Source: Vespa crabro (taxonomy: Eukaryota; Arthropoda; Insecta; Hymenoptera; Vespidae). From it: a stretch of DNA of 64,000 bases. The stretch spans positions 4,792,992-4,856,991 of the forward strand of contig NC_060964.1 of the NCBI RefSeq assembly GCF_910589235.1. The letters run 5' to 3'. Made by a program: the position numbers and the translations under genes. This document shows positions 23,303 through 35,981 of the stretch, piece after piece. Each line of letters opens with the position of its first letter. Position 1 is the first letter of the stretch. Below the pieces are notes generated by a model. That model made no database searches and was not told the origin of the DNA. It saw nothing but the letters and a program-made list of their open reading frames with translations.

Positions 23303-24090
23303 CTACGCTCGCTCCATTTCTCCACCACTTGCATAAATCTGAAGAAGAGCCATTGATTCCTGTGCTTGTCGTTTTTCTGCGAGAAATCGACCAGATGCTT
23401 CCTTCAATTGCTCAAGGAAAATCCTAAAATAAATGGCAAAAGAGAAGATAAGAAATGTTCATGACGAAATTCTTATAGATTTATCAAATTTAAGCACAGA
23501 CCTGTCAGGTACTATATCAGCTAAGCTGTCAGGATCCATATCACTGAGCAGTTCTAAATCATTTCCACCAAGTAATGAAATATGTGATGGATCATCATGT
23601 AACGATGAAACCAATGGTTCTATTGGAGGACGTCGACGTCTGATTTCGGTACTTCTTGAAGTGCCTTCTATGTTGTCCACATCATCCACAACAATATAAC
23701 GAGAAGCAGTTTTGCTACTACCTGCTGCAATCCATTTCTGATCTCCATATAAAACCATTAGACTGGTGTTTCTTTCCAAAGTTGCAAAATATTCTTCATC
23801 ATCTACCTCGGTTCCTAAATACAAAGTTAACCAAACCTTAACCATTAAAAATAAATTTAAATTTAGAACAAAATTTTAAGATATTCTCTATACAATAATA
23901 ATGTACTCTTACCATCTTGCTCTAATACAATTGTAAGATTTGCATCTGGTGGTAAAGCCAAGCGATTTCGAGCAATATTAGTTAAATCTTTTAAAGAAGA
24001 GGCAGTGATACCCTTTCTTCTTTCTCTTGCATGATCGACTATCTTATATGGATTACCCAATCCTTGTACTATCCCTGCTGTCTCTGACAT
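23303..24090 (-). CDS. Drep1: ICAD/DFF45-like CIDE-N protein (Drep family, Drep1-like)
   Basis: Three exons on the minus strand (24090-23913, 23814-23502, 23423-23303) give 203 residues. Residues ~14-88 are a CIDE-N domain (NPYKIVDHARERRKGITASS, LPPDANLTIVLEQDGTEVDDEEYF, LMVLYGDQKW). A linker with the tetrapeptide DDVD follows. The C-terminal helical part (SLLGGNDLELLSDMDPDSLA, then FLEQLKEASGRFLAEKRQAQ) resembles the DFF-C region of DFFA. DFFA/ICAD holds the apoptotic nuclease CAD inactive until caspase cleavage. That role is inferred. Of the Drep paralogues, the combination of CIDE-N with a DFF-C-like tail and short length favours an ICAD-type protein, but Drep2-4 cannot be excluded. Confidence 0.72.
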
Positions 24091-24900
24091 GTTGCTTCAA
24101 ATTGTAAATAATAGATTCACAATAATTTTTTTAAATACGTTTTCGAAAAAATTGCCTTTTTCCAATTTTTCAATAATGAATAAAAACAATAGTTTTGATA
24201 GAGCAGAAATTCACTTTTTTTTTTTTTAAATTGACACTTATAAGGCCTGATTCTCGTTGCACATTTGTTGGACAATGCACTTATATCCTTAAATGAAATG
24301 CAATCGAGCTTACATTTACGCAATACTATTAACTATAAACGTTTACAAACGTTGTTATATTAAAGCACTATATAAGTACTGATGTGGTTCGAATAAAAAT
24401 TCGTATGGTTTAAACGCAAGTACGAAAGGGCAGTGTTTTAGGATTGTATTGGATCAATTTGGTTCTTTACGAATTTTAGTATAGCATTAGTAATTCACAT
24501 GAAAGAATAAAAAATGTAGAAGACGGCAATGTTTAACGATAACGCTTGAGTGACTGAACTGACTGTGTGTCAACTCAACACTGGGTCAATGGTGCAACTA
24601 CCCCTCCTATTTATACTCCTTGCAGACTGCTGCGATATATATACACTCAAGAAACACCCCCAACCGTATTCACTACCAACATGGCATCTAGACAGAAATC
24701 AATAACCTACCCTACAGTAGACTACATATTTTCACTTCGGGCGGACGAACTATACCACTGTTTATGGATGAAACTTTATATAAATATTACTATCAAAGAA
24801 TTGTGCTAATAAAAACTTCTAAATAATATATCTGCTCTTATATATGTTTATTTGATTCGTTATTATTTTATAAATATTAGATTATCGTTAATCTAAAAAA

Positions 24901-24948
<48 letters not shown>

Positions 24949-25634
24949 AATAATTCTTTAAATATATCAAGAAAAATATTGCATTTCCAATTATATTTAT
25001 AATGTTAACAATCAAGTATTACTATTGATACAATTTCTCGATTTATGCTTTTATACTTATATTTCATATAACATTTCATTTATTTATCAAATTTTTAATT
25101 AAAAAAAAAAATAACGATATATACGTATAGAATAATATATACGTTAAGAATGTCTAATAAAGTAACAACTATATATGAAATATCAAGTTAGATAAATTTA
25201 TCAATTCATTTATATTGATTATATTTATTAATTAAACGTTTCCAAGTATACATACATGATATATTGAAATATTTTATATCTCGAATATAAAAAACAATGT
25301 TTGTATTTATACTTACTTCAAAATATTATTAAGTTAATAATAAAATTAAATAATATTAGTAAATTAAAAAATTATATGAAAAATTAAACAAAATAAAACT
25401 CAGATTTAGACAAATCAAATATAATTTATTTTTAGATCGGGTATCAAATTTGACTAGGACTTGTGAACTTAGGACACGGCACTGCAACTAAATTTAGACC
25501 AACAAGACTAGATACTGTCTTAAGATTAAAGTTAGCCCAGGCTTAGCTCAGTTGAGGCTCTTAAATGAGCCATAAGCTGTATCTGGATGGAAAGAATTAA
25601 ATTTAATTAGGATATTCTAAAAAATAACAAAAAA
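24091..25634. other. Divergent intergenic region with a poly-T tract
   Basis: It separates the Drep start (minus) from the SDR start (plus). A poly-T run of about 40 bases lies at 24905-24944. A small frame at 24567-24809 has no support. A tRNA-like A-box match at 25541-25560 was rejected. Confidence 0.55.
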
Positions 25635-27508
25635 ATGCCAAGTGTTAATAAAGAATCAGATGATAGTCAAACTTGGGAGTTAGCTGAAAGATGTTTATTA
25701 CCAATCGCATTTTCACATGCAGTTGCAGTAATTCTGGCAACAATATTAAATATTTTTGGAATTTCACAAACATCTAGTTTTGCACTGTTCTTACTTTTGT
25801 TAGTGATATCAGTGAGTTCTACATTATTTTACCATAATTTAAAGGTGAGTCATTCATATCATGCCTATATAATAAAAACAGCAAATACACTGCATTAAAA
25901 ATAATCATATATTCTCATTAAATGATAACTTACATAATAAATTTATCTATTATCACAATAAATTTCTATTGTCAATATCTTTTTAATGAAACAGTAAATG
26001 TTTTTGATATTAATAACTTTAAATAATAACTTCAAATACATATAATTAATCAAATCAGCAAAGAATTTTTATTCTAGAGTACAAATTTCTTAAAAAATCT
26101 TGCCATTAAAATTTTTAACCTTTTTTGTGTAATATTAAATTGATTAGGCTATTAAATTGCATACTATTCCCATTGGGATACTTCATCTTTTTTTGTATAT
26201 AGTTGTATACTCATAATATATTGATATAACAATGCAGTCTTTTAGAACTTCTCATGCGTGTATATTTAATAATACGATAGTGAAAAATCATGGACCGTAA
26301 AATTATATACATAATAGGTTACTGCAGCGGGAAAGGCAGTGCTTGTAACAGGGTGTGATTCAAGAGTTGGATATACTTTGGCTAAACAATTAGATGACTT
26401 GGTATGGTATTCATCAGTTTAAAAATTCAATAGTATTGTTATTATTGATAGTATTATTTAACAAAGCACTTTTATTTATCACAGGGTTTCACAGTGTTTG
26501 CTGGATTTAATAATAAAGATGACTCTGAAGAAACAATGAAAAAATTAAAACAAGATGCATCTGGAAGATTACATGTACTTCAACTTGATATTACTAGTGA
26601 ACACGATATACATTCAATCTTTCTATATGTGAATGAAAATTTACCAGATGAAGCACCAGGTATAATAAATGAATCTTTCTTTGTTTAAAAAATGCAATAA
26701 AATAATTAAATTTTATATTTTATTAAACAATGAACCAACTTAGGATTGTGGGCATTAGTACATGCAGCAGCATGGGTAACATTAGGTGAATGTGAATGGG
26801 TACCTCCTTTGGTTTTAAAACGAAGTATAGACATTAACTTTATTGGTCTAGCCCGATTGACACAGGTAATAATATTAGTCTATTTATAATATAAATATTT
26901 TTATATATATTTATAATTGTTATAGGTATTTTTACCATTGGTCAGAAGATCAAGAGGACGTGTTGTAATAGTGAGTAGTCTCTTAGCTCGCATACCAAGT
27001 CCTGTAAGAGGCATTTATTGTGCAGTCAAGGTAATGTTAGAAATTTACTTGTTACAATAAAAATCAAACTAAAAAGTTGATTAGAATATAATATTTTTAA
27101 CATGTTCAGGCTGCTATTGAGGCATGGGGGTCTTGTCTTCGATTAGAAATGCGAAGATGGGGAGTTGATGTAGTGATTGTAGAAACTGGAGAATATGTAT
27201 CTGGTAATGCTTGGTTAAAAGACAATAATTCATTACTGGAACAAGCTCGGGATATGTGGATGCAGCTTGATCCTCAAACACGTAAGGAATATGGGGAAGA
27301 ATTATTCCAAAAAGAAATGTTAGCTCTTGAAAAATATACACAAGGACCTGAAGCAGACTTAACATCTGTTACTAGAGCTTTAACAGACAGTGTATTGAAA
27401 ACATTTCCAATGCAAAGGTATACTCCAGTATCACGTCAAGAACGAATGCATGCTTTATGCAGTGATTATCTTCCAAAACCAATTTATGATATTTTGTACA
27501 CTAATTAA
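25635..27508 (+). CDS. Membrane-anchored short-chain dehydrogenase/reductase (RDH/BDH1-like, CG8888 type)
   Basis: Six exons (25635-25844, 26318-26401, 26485-26659, 26744-26865, 26926-27030, 27110-27508) give 364 residues. Residues ~20-67 contain two hydrophobic helices, a membrane anchor. The SDR core follows: cofactor loop VTGCDSRVG, DITSEHD, and an active site with Ser 13 residues before Tyr (SS..RGIYCAVK, the YxxxK pair). The NNAG motif is replaced by VHAAAW. TGCDSxxG and the long C-terminal extension place it with retinol dehydrogenase / D-beta-hydroxybutyrate dehydrogenase-like enzymes. Order and spacing recall the fly CG8888 group. Substrate unknown. The complete Ser-Tyr-Lys set argues for an active enzyme. 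Confidence 0.82.
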
Positions 27509-28455
27509 TATTGAACCTATCACATTGTGTTCACCTACGAAATTACTTGAAAATTATACCCAAATGCTTTTTATATACATTCTAAGTTACACCAATAAGC
27601 TTCATTAGCAAAATCATATGATTATCTTAAACCTAGAACACTGCCTAATTAGATAAAAACAGTTTTAAGATATCCATGTTTTTTAATTGTTGTTTATTGT
27701 AATTAATGGTCTCATTGAGCGATTATATGTAATGAGTTGGTTGTGGTGGTTTGTATCAAAACACAAGAAATTGCAAATGTAACCTAATAAAGTATATAAA
27801 ATAATGTATCATATATTTCGTTTAATATTAAATTATTTCAGATTTTTTTCGTATCGACTATAAATTAATATCTAGCAATGTTTTAAATAAATAATCACTT
27901 ACAAAATTAAACACTTGATAAGTCTTCTAATTATTTTTATATTTACAAGAACACGATAGAAAAAAGTCAAGTAACTTATAATGGAACTATCACTAGTTTT
28001 AGACCCTAGAATCTGCTGACTCGAATTTCTTTGCCATTTGGTCGAATATGTCTAAGTCCCTAGATATCGTAGAGATTTTATCTCTAGGGATTACTTAAGA
28101 ATGTGGTTTCAAAAGAAGGCGAAGAAGAATGGAAATGATAAACGCTAGGCGTGGCGGCGTCATTTTTTAAGGCTTTGTAAAGGAATTGTATCATAAGTGC
28201 ACTTAATATTCTTATACGGTAGAACATCGTAAATAGATTCATTAAATTCGAGTCATCGAAATGTTAAAATGTGAAAATTTATGGACAGAAAACGATCTCA
28301 GGATTCAATGCCAATAATGTGTCATTTTAAGATCTTAAGATAAAACTTTAATTACACTTTTTAACGAATTCCGTAAATGTGCCTGTCGTTTATACACGTG
28401 GAAAGAAGGGAATGCTCGTATGGAGTAATGCAAGAGCGGTAACCTATGCTGGGGA
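27509..28455. other. SDR 3' UTR and Vang 5' region
   Basis: No gene seen. AATAAA-type signals occur near 27787. The segment 28340-28455 just before the Vang start is less AT-rich and is probably 5' UTR. Confidence 0.5.
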
Positions 28456-31114
28456 ATGGAGACGGAGAGCGTAAAATCAGGGGCTAGCGAGCATAGCCAT
28501 AGCCAGCACAGCAGGTCTTCGCAAAAACACCATAAAGTATATAACAACAGTACCAAATCTCATCATCGACAACACTCTCACAGAACTACAAGGTATCGTA
28601 AGAATCTTGATGTACTTTTCTTTCTGAAAATTAGAGGCGCTGCAGTCGATTAACTCTTGCAGGATTCTCGATCCCGATCCTCAAAAGCTAGCGCTAATCA
28701 GCGCTTCACCAACTATATTGTTGTGTACTTTTATATTTTTTATCTTCTATTATTTTGTATTTATTTTATAATATTTTGAATGATTTGTATTTTATCGTGA
28801 TTGTTTGAATTATTGAGCATGAAGTAAGATATGTATGATATTCAATAATACGTTTACATCTAGAGTTTATTAAATGAATAATTGTGTCAAAAAATACATA
28901 GCCTGTGACAATATAAACGATCAAAAGATTCTACTTAAGATTTATGTATTAAATGTCGACAATATATTTTTATATTTTTATTACGAACTGATGTAAATAC
29001 CAATTTCATCACTAATTCGAATTTACTGATAGAAATTGTATGAGTTAATTATATACTTTTGGCTGTAGGCTAATTTGTTCTATTGAATCAAATTCTTCTC
29101 TCAGCATTTTACTTTGATAATTTTATTTACAAAAAAAAAATATATAAATGATATTAAAGAGTCATGTATTAAGGCATACATTTCTCTTAGTTTAGGTTAG
29201 TTGTATAATACAATTTAAACAATTATTTCATTTTTATAATCAGTATATGATACATATATCCAGATAATAATGTCAGATGTAAACGTGCATTAACTCATGA
29301 TAATTTATGATTTTATTCTACGTTTGATTCTTTTTTGTAATTAGGAGTAGTCGAAGTCAAAGAAAAGAAAGACAGAATATAAATACAAACGAAATGGCTC
29401 CTTTTCAAACAACAGTTAATGTACGTGGAGATAGTGTGGATAACTTAGGTCAAGAGGTTATTGAAGTACAAATATTACCTCAAGATGAAAATTGGGGAGA
29501 AAATACTACAGCTGTAACTGGCAATACATCTGATAGGTCAGAATCGACTGAAGATGTAACTCATTGGCCAAATGAATCTGACACTTCATTCGGATCTACC
29601 TGCAATCGACATGTTGTTCCAATAATAGCTGTGTTACTTGGAATATGTGCTTTTTTAAGTCCTATAGCAATGGTCATACTACCTAAATTAGGATTTTTTC
29701 CTGATACAACAACTGCATTAACAATGCAACAAAAATTACAATTACTTTCATGCAATGCAGAATGCAAAGGCCAATTGTTAGGATTAGCCTTTAAATTAGT
29801 ACTATTAGTTATTGGAAGTTGGGCTGTATTTCTACGCCCACAAAATGCTACTATGCCACGTGTATTTTTATTCAGAGCTGGTGTGTTACTTCTTACAATG
29901 CTGTGCATTTGTACTTATTGGTTGTTTTATGTTGTTCAGGTATGTGATTTAGTACTGCATCATCTAATAAACTGTTATAATTATAATTACATTATAATTT
30001 TATAACCTAATATAATTTATAATTTTAGGTCACAGAAAGTGCTAAGACTGCTGCAAATGGTGAAATAACAGAGTACAAAAGTTTAGTAAATTATGCGGGT
30101 ACTCTTGCAGATACATTGCTATTCATTCACTATGTTGCTGTGCTACTTATAGAAGTTCGTCATTTGCAGCCGACATTCTATGTTAAGGTATATAGAGAAT
30201 TTATGAATTTAATATATACATAATATATAATAGATTTAAGTCTTTATTTGATACTTCAATTTAATGTTTCATTATAGGTTGTGAGATCTCCAGATGGTGA
30301 ATCGAGATCTTATGCAGTAGGACAATTATCAATACAAAGAGCAGCAGTATGGGTATTGGAAAGGTATTATACAGATTTTCCAATTTATAATCCATATTTG
30401 GAACGTTTACCTGTCTCTAAATCAAGTCGAAAGCAATCAAGTTTCAAATTTTATGACGTTGATGGAGGTGTTTCAAGTGGTGTTCAATCGCGTGGGGGTA
30501 GCGGCGATAGAGCAGTATTAGCTGCACAAGCTCGACGTAGAGATTCTAGCCATAATGGCCGTTTTTACGAAGAACATGATTATGAGAGAAGAGTACGCAA
30601 ACGAAGAGCACGCTTAATTACTGCTGCGGAAGAAGCATTTGCTCATATCAAACGATTACATTCTGAAGTTGAATCCACGCCAGGTCCTGGCCCTATGGAC
30701 CCAATGGAAGCTGCACAGGCAGTATTTCCATCTATGGCAAGAGCTTTACAAAAATATTTAAGAGTTACACGTCAACAACCTCGTCATTCTGTAGAATCAA
30801 TATTAAATCGTTTTGCAAGATGTTTAGCACAAGATGCAGCACCGCGTGCATTTTTGGAACCTTTTTTTACGACAAGTCCTGTTCTTTCCAATGAAAAAGA
30901 AAGACAAAAGGATTCTCATCATTGGGCCTTAATCTGCGAAGGTGAGTTGCCATCACGACCTCTTGCAAATGGTTGTGAATTTCAGTTAAGACAAGGTGAG
31001 ATTGCACTTTTGTGTACAGCATATCGATTACCGCATTTTCATCTCACTGAACAACTTGCACATCCTAAATCTAATAAGTTTCTCTTGAGGTTGAATTCAG
31101 AAACTTCTGTGTAG
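28456..31114 (+). CDS. Vang: Van Gogh / Strabismus (planar cell polarity membrane protein)
   Basis: Four exons (28456-28592, 29345-29939, 30029-30187, 30278-31114) give 575 residues. A Ser/His/Arg-rich cytoplasmic N-terminus (METESVKSGASEHSHSQ) is followed by four transmembrane helices: VVPIIAVLLGICAFLSPIAM, LGLAFKLVLLVIGSWAVFL, FLFRAGVLLLTMLCICTYWL and TLADTLLFIHYVAVLLIEV. A long cytoplasmic C-terminal domain ends in ETSV, the PDZ-binding motif that binds Dishevelled and other PDZ proteins. Topology, the RHLQPTFYVKVVRSPDGESR segment and the tail are diagnostic of Vang/Vangl. It sits asymmetrically at cell junctions with Prickle in planar polarity signalling. The length matches the family. 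Intron 1 (752 bp) is the longest. Confidence 0.95.
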
Positions 31115-33561
31115 TAGTACTGAACATTTTTTAGACATCCTATTACAAGGTGCTTATCATATTAGTGGATGTGAATTTGCATAAATTTTAAAAAGCATAA
31201 AAATGCACAAATTTTAAAATATTTAACATTGAAAAGAAAAATATATATGAACAATTTGATTGTCATAAATTGAAACCAAGTTTTATTTGTAATATAGTAT
31301 TTATCAAGTAAATTGATAATACTTATTTCCAAGGCCATAAAAGCTTTAGATATTTTAATACATAAATATATGCACATACTTTTGCATACATAATTTCGTA
31401 TATTACTTGTATTATTAGATGATGCCATATTGATAGCATTATCTATTGATATAAAATACAATACTCATTTTTATTATCTATTTACTTTTTTTTTTCTTTT
31501 TTAATAATATTTATAAATATCTTTTATACAAAGTTTTATATATTTAATCTAGTTTACTTTATATTTATGTTATACTCATTTAATCTATAAGTTATTCATC
31601 GAAGATCTTTTAGGCATCTTTAATCAATTTTTCACCGATTTATATAAGAAATATATTTTAAGTACATTGTATGAAATTGTGTACATGTGAATAATATTAG
31701 TATGAAAGCACTTTCCTTTTTATACAAGCAAACATTGCTTGTAAGTAAATTGAATATGGATGACTTGTATAAATATATAAAATATAATTAAAATAATTAT
31801 AGATTTTTGTATACTAGTTAATTTATATTTAAAATTACAGACTTTTTTTCTGTAAAAATATCATAAGTAAAGTATTATTGTCACTTGGAATTTACAAGTT
31901 TTATTAATTACTAAATGTAATTAATTCTATGAGTAAAAATAATTATTCAACAAATTAAAAGTATTACTTCAAGGTTAAGCCATTAAATTGTTTTGGCAAT
32001 GAAATTGTTTAATGATGAAAATGATAATTTAGATACACATTACATTCTTTTTAAATTATACCAAGAAATTTCTTTTACTTTAGTACCTTGAATATTCTTA
32101 TGAGTTGTGATTAGATATTATAGTAACTTATTCTTTATATATACATAATGGGATTTGAAAAGCCAAATATATTATGAACATTTCAAATACTTCATGACTA
32201 ATGTTATAGTATTCTTATACCAGATATGTGCTAAGCAGGTATAAACTTGCACTTCTTTATTTGTTGCTATCATGTGTTGAATTTATGGCAACATATAATT
32301 TCATAAGACTGGAAAATCACATTTAAACAATATCTGATATCTATTCATACAAAATATAAAAAAGAGAAGACATGTAAATAAAAAGCAGAAATCTATTTCA
32401 TGCTTGCTTCACTGCTTGTATATATTCATATATACACAAGTTTATAATGTTTGAATTATAGGCCTAACGGCAAAGAATTTTTTATACAAAAAACAAATTG
32501 TATTATCCCTATGGATGTATTTTGCATTCCAAACATGACAAATAATTTTCCTAACTAAGGAAAAATATCTTGTTAATAGTATAATACAATATTTTAAGCA
32601 TTTTACATCTAGTGCGAATTAGAAATGATGCTATTTTTACAATTACATATCACAATTAATTCATTAATGTTAAATATTATATATTGCTTGCCTCATGTTG
32701 TTTATAAAATGTATTATGAATAAGATTGTAGAGTATAAAAATTATTTAGACTGTACTTAAAAAAATACTTAAGTTTATCTGTAAGTTTGTGCTCTTGTGC
32801 ATTTGTGGATATGTTGTATTTGGAATGTATGAACTTTTTTTTTATAAAATTATTTTATTTATGTGTGAGCGTGGTGATTGTATCGATAAATGATGAAATA
32901 TACATTTGATGTACAGATGCTTATAACAGTTTATTTGGACCTATCAGTATTATTATCTTTGTATAATAAGAGACAAAATTATAACTTTGATAAACAAAAG
33001 TATATTTACTTTAGACATTTTAGGTGTATATGTGTATATAATATTATATTAAAGAAAATTAAAAATGTACAATAAGTGTATATTAAACATTATTAAAATT
33101 TGGGATCTTTCCTGTTATATATTTGCTACTATTTGTTAAGTTTCGATTGGTACATAAAATGATATTTATAATAGCAAATACTTTTTTACTTTATTTTTAA
33201 TATATTTTGAAACTATTTATATAGTATATGAAAAAAATATACATGATATAAAAAAAAAAAAAACAAATATTAACAGATTAGGTAATAATTTTTTTTGTTT
33301 AGAATTTCAAAACAATCTTTACAAATAATAGCTCCGTTATCTTCATTTATTTCAATTTACATAAAAATATATGGCTGATACTAATGAATACGATAAGTAC
33401 GATGACGTCGAATTATAAAAATACGCCTTGTTCTAAATGCAATGATAAATTTCGAGAACATGAAGACATACCATAATTTTTGCATCTCTCAAGATGATCG
33501 TATAGGTTAGGAAACTACTAGGCTAGTTCAGTTTCTTTGAGTTGTGGTTAGATCTCCTAAT
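31115..33561. other. Long AT-rich stretch, probably Vang 3' UTR plus the prefoldin promoter
   Basis: No coding exon is seen over 2.4 kb. AATAAA and ATTAAA signals are scattered (near 31176, 32379 and others), and TGTAAATA, a Pumilio-type element, occurs near 32372. Where the Vang transcript ends cannot be read from sequence. Confidence 0.5.
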
Positions 33562-34266
33562 ATGGCTAGCGAAAAAAAATCGGGAAAAACATCTTCAAAA
33601 GGTGGAAAATCAAATGAAGAAATATTCGCTGGATTTCAAACACTTCGGAATGAACAAAGAATGATGGCCAATAAATTGTCCGAAATGGAAATGGAATTAA
33701 ATGAACATAAGTATGCACTTTAACCTATGTTTACAAATTATATATATATATATATATAAATAGTTGATATAATAACTTATTTTTTTTTAGGATTGTTATC
33801 GATACTTTAAAAAACGTTGATCCTAAAAGGAAATGTTATAGAATGATTGGAGGAGTATTATGTGAGCGTACTGTCGAAGATGTTATGCCCACATTAGTAA
33901 CAAACAAAGAACAGGTTTGATTACCTAATAAATATTCATTTATCTTTTAATTTATTGTTTCTATATGTACATGATATTATAATATATAGAACATCTTATA
34001 TATAATTATATAAAAGTATCTACTTATATGTAATTGTATAAAAGTATATTCTATTGTTGTATAACTTTAACTGTTTATATTATTTTTAGTTGATTAAAGT
34101 AATAGAAGCTTTGAATGACCAATTAACTAAAAAAGGTATTGAAATAAATGAGTATAAAGAAAAACATAATATCAGAATTCGAGGTCAGGATGACTTACAA
34201 CATCCGGAGGAAGAATCAAAAGAAGCGAAAAGGAATGCAATTGTTGTAAATCCTATTGAGGTTTAA
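33562..34266 (+). CDS. Pfdn2: Prefoldin subunit 2
   Basis: Three exons (33562-33710, 33791-33914, 34090-34266) give 149 residues. The protein is two long helices separated by a beta-hairpin linker (DTLKNVDPKRKCYRMIGGVL, VEDVMPTLVTNKEQ), as in beta-type prefoldins. The N-terminal helix contains FQTLRNEQRMMANKLSEME, typical of subunit 2. It is part of the cytosolic hexamer that hands nascent actin and tubulin to the CCT chaperonin. Length agrees with the family (about 140-155). Confidence 0.93.
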
Positions 34267-35717
34267 ACATCGTTAATGTTTTCATTTAATTTAAAAATAT
34301 TAATCTTAAAAAATTAAATTTCAATGCTTTATTCTATAAACTACCAGTAACATTAAAGATCATTTTCTTTGCATTTATTTATTTGATAAATATGTGAAAC
34401 ACACACATAACCTTTGGTTACCAATATTAAATTTATTTCTTATTTATAAAATTTATTAATAAAATTCTTTTAAATGTAGATAAACTTAAGTGATATAGAC
34501 TTATAATATTATATAAAAAGAACATATTTTAATATTTTTTAAATTAAGGGTAGTTTCTTTTAAATTGGTAACTAAGAGTTATAACCAAATTATTTTTCTT
34601 TTTATAAATATTCAGCAAAAAATCATGTATGTATATTACTTCATATAAATACAAAAAAAGAAAACCTTCATAGTCAAGCTTTATACAATGATATGAAAAA
34701 TATTGTACACTTAACGCTTAGTAATTTGTTGAACAAATTAGTGTAATGGACTGAACACAGACATACTATTTGTAATGATTAACATCATAAACTGTAAGCA
34801 AAAAAGGCAATATTTAAATTAATTTGTATTTTATATTAAATAAAATATTGCAGGCATAAGACACGTAAATAAAAATAATATTGTTTATTTTACTTTTTTC
34901 AATGTATTTTTAATGGATTTGTTCATAAATATGCGTATACTAATGTATCGTCCAATTGACTATTTCGTGTGTTTAGTTTGCTAAATAAAAATATCATTTA
35001 AAATAAATCGTAATAAATCGTCTTATGTATATATTTTATTATATAAAATAAAAAATACATAAAAAATTGGGGTGAGAGAGAGAGAGATAGAATAGAAAAA
35101 ATGAGACAGACAATTTACGAACGTTACCATTTCAGCAATCGACTTCTCGATTTGCTTTTCGGACAAGCTGTCGGATCGTACCACTCATAGCGATGTAAAC
35201 ACATGTGCCATCCCTTCTCATGGATCAACCATGTTAGTTTTCCAATGATATCGTAAAATAATTGTGTAATAGTTTGAATATTGTATTATAATAAATATAT
35301 GATTATTTTTGTATCGTAATCGATGTAAGTAAAAAAATATCGATTCGATATATACATATTTTAATTAACATTACTATTTGCACATATAAAAGGTGGATTC
35401 TTCTTAAATGGAATCAGTAAAGTGCAGATAGGCAATCATAAAAGTTCAACATTTAAAATATCGAAGATGTATGCATTACGTATACAAAATTATGATTTCA
35501 ATGTGAAGTGCATACTTATAAAACCGTCATATAGTATTAGTATTTCTAGACTATATTTTGACACTAATTTCTTTGAAAGTAACATATGAAATAATTTATT
35601 TTTACTCTAAAGTGTAATGTGTTTAAGTGGTGTTTTATCAAGACTTTTTTATTATTATACCATGCTAATCTAGATTTGAAATAATAATATCTATGTGAAA
35701 TATAACAGTGGCTAAAA
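34267..35717. other. Intergenic AT-rich DNA
   Basis: Prefoldin 3' UTR, then no gene seen. A short GA-rich patch lies near 35073-35090. The part nearest 35717 should contain the Dispatched promoter and 5' UTR. Confidence 0.5.
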
Positions 35718-35888
35718 ATGGAAGCGTGGTGGTTTTCTCGTATAGTTGCACATCATCCATATGTTATTCTATTGACAGTATTTCTATTTTCTTGTACATG
35801 TTTAATAGCTCCTCGTACTATTCAAAATTTTCCAGATTTTTCTGATCCTCAATTGGTGAGCATTATTAATTGTTATGTGCTTATACAA

Positions 35889-35981
<93 letters not shown>

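Noticed and set aside
24567..24809. 80-residue plus-strand frame
   Set aside because: Lies in the divergent promoter region, no recognisable domain, no flanking splice sites in phase.
25541..25560. tRNA A-box-like sequence GGCTTAGCTCAGTTGAGGC
   Set aside because: No B box (GGTTCRANNCC) and no acceptor-stem pairing within 60-90 bases; not a tRNA.
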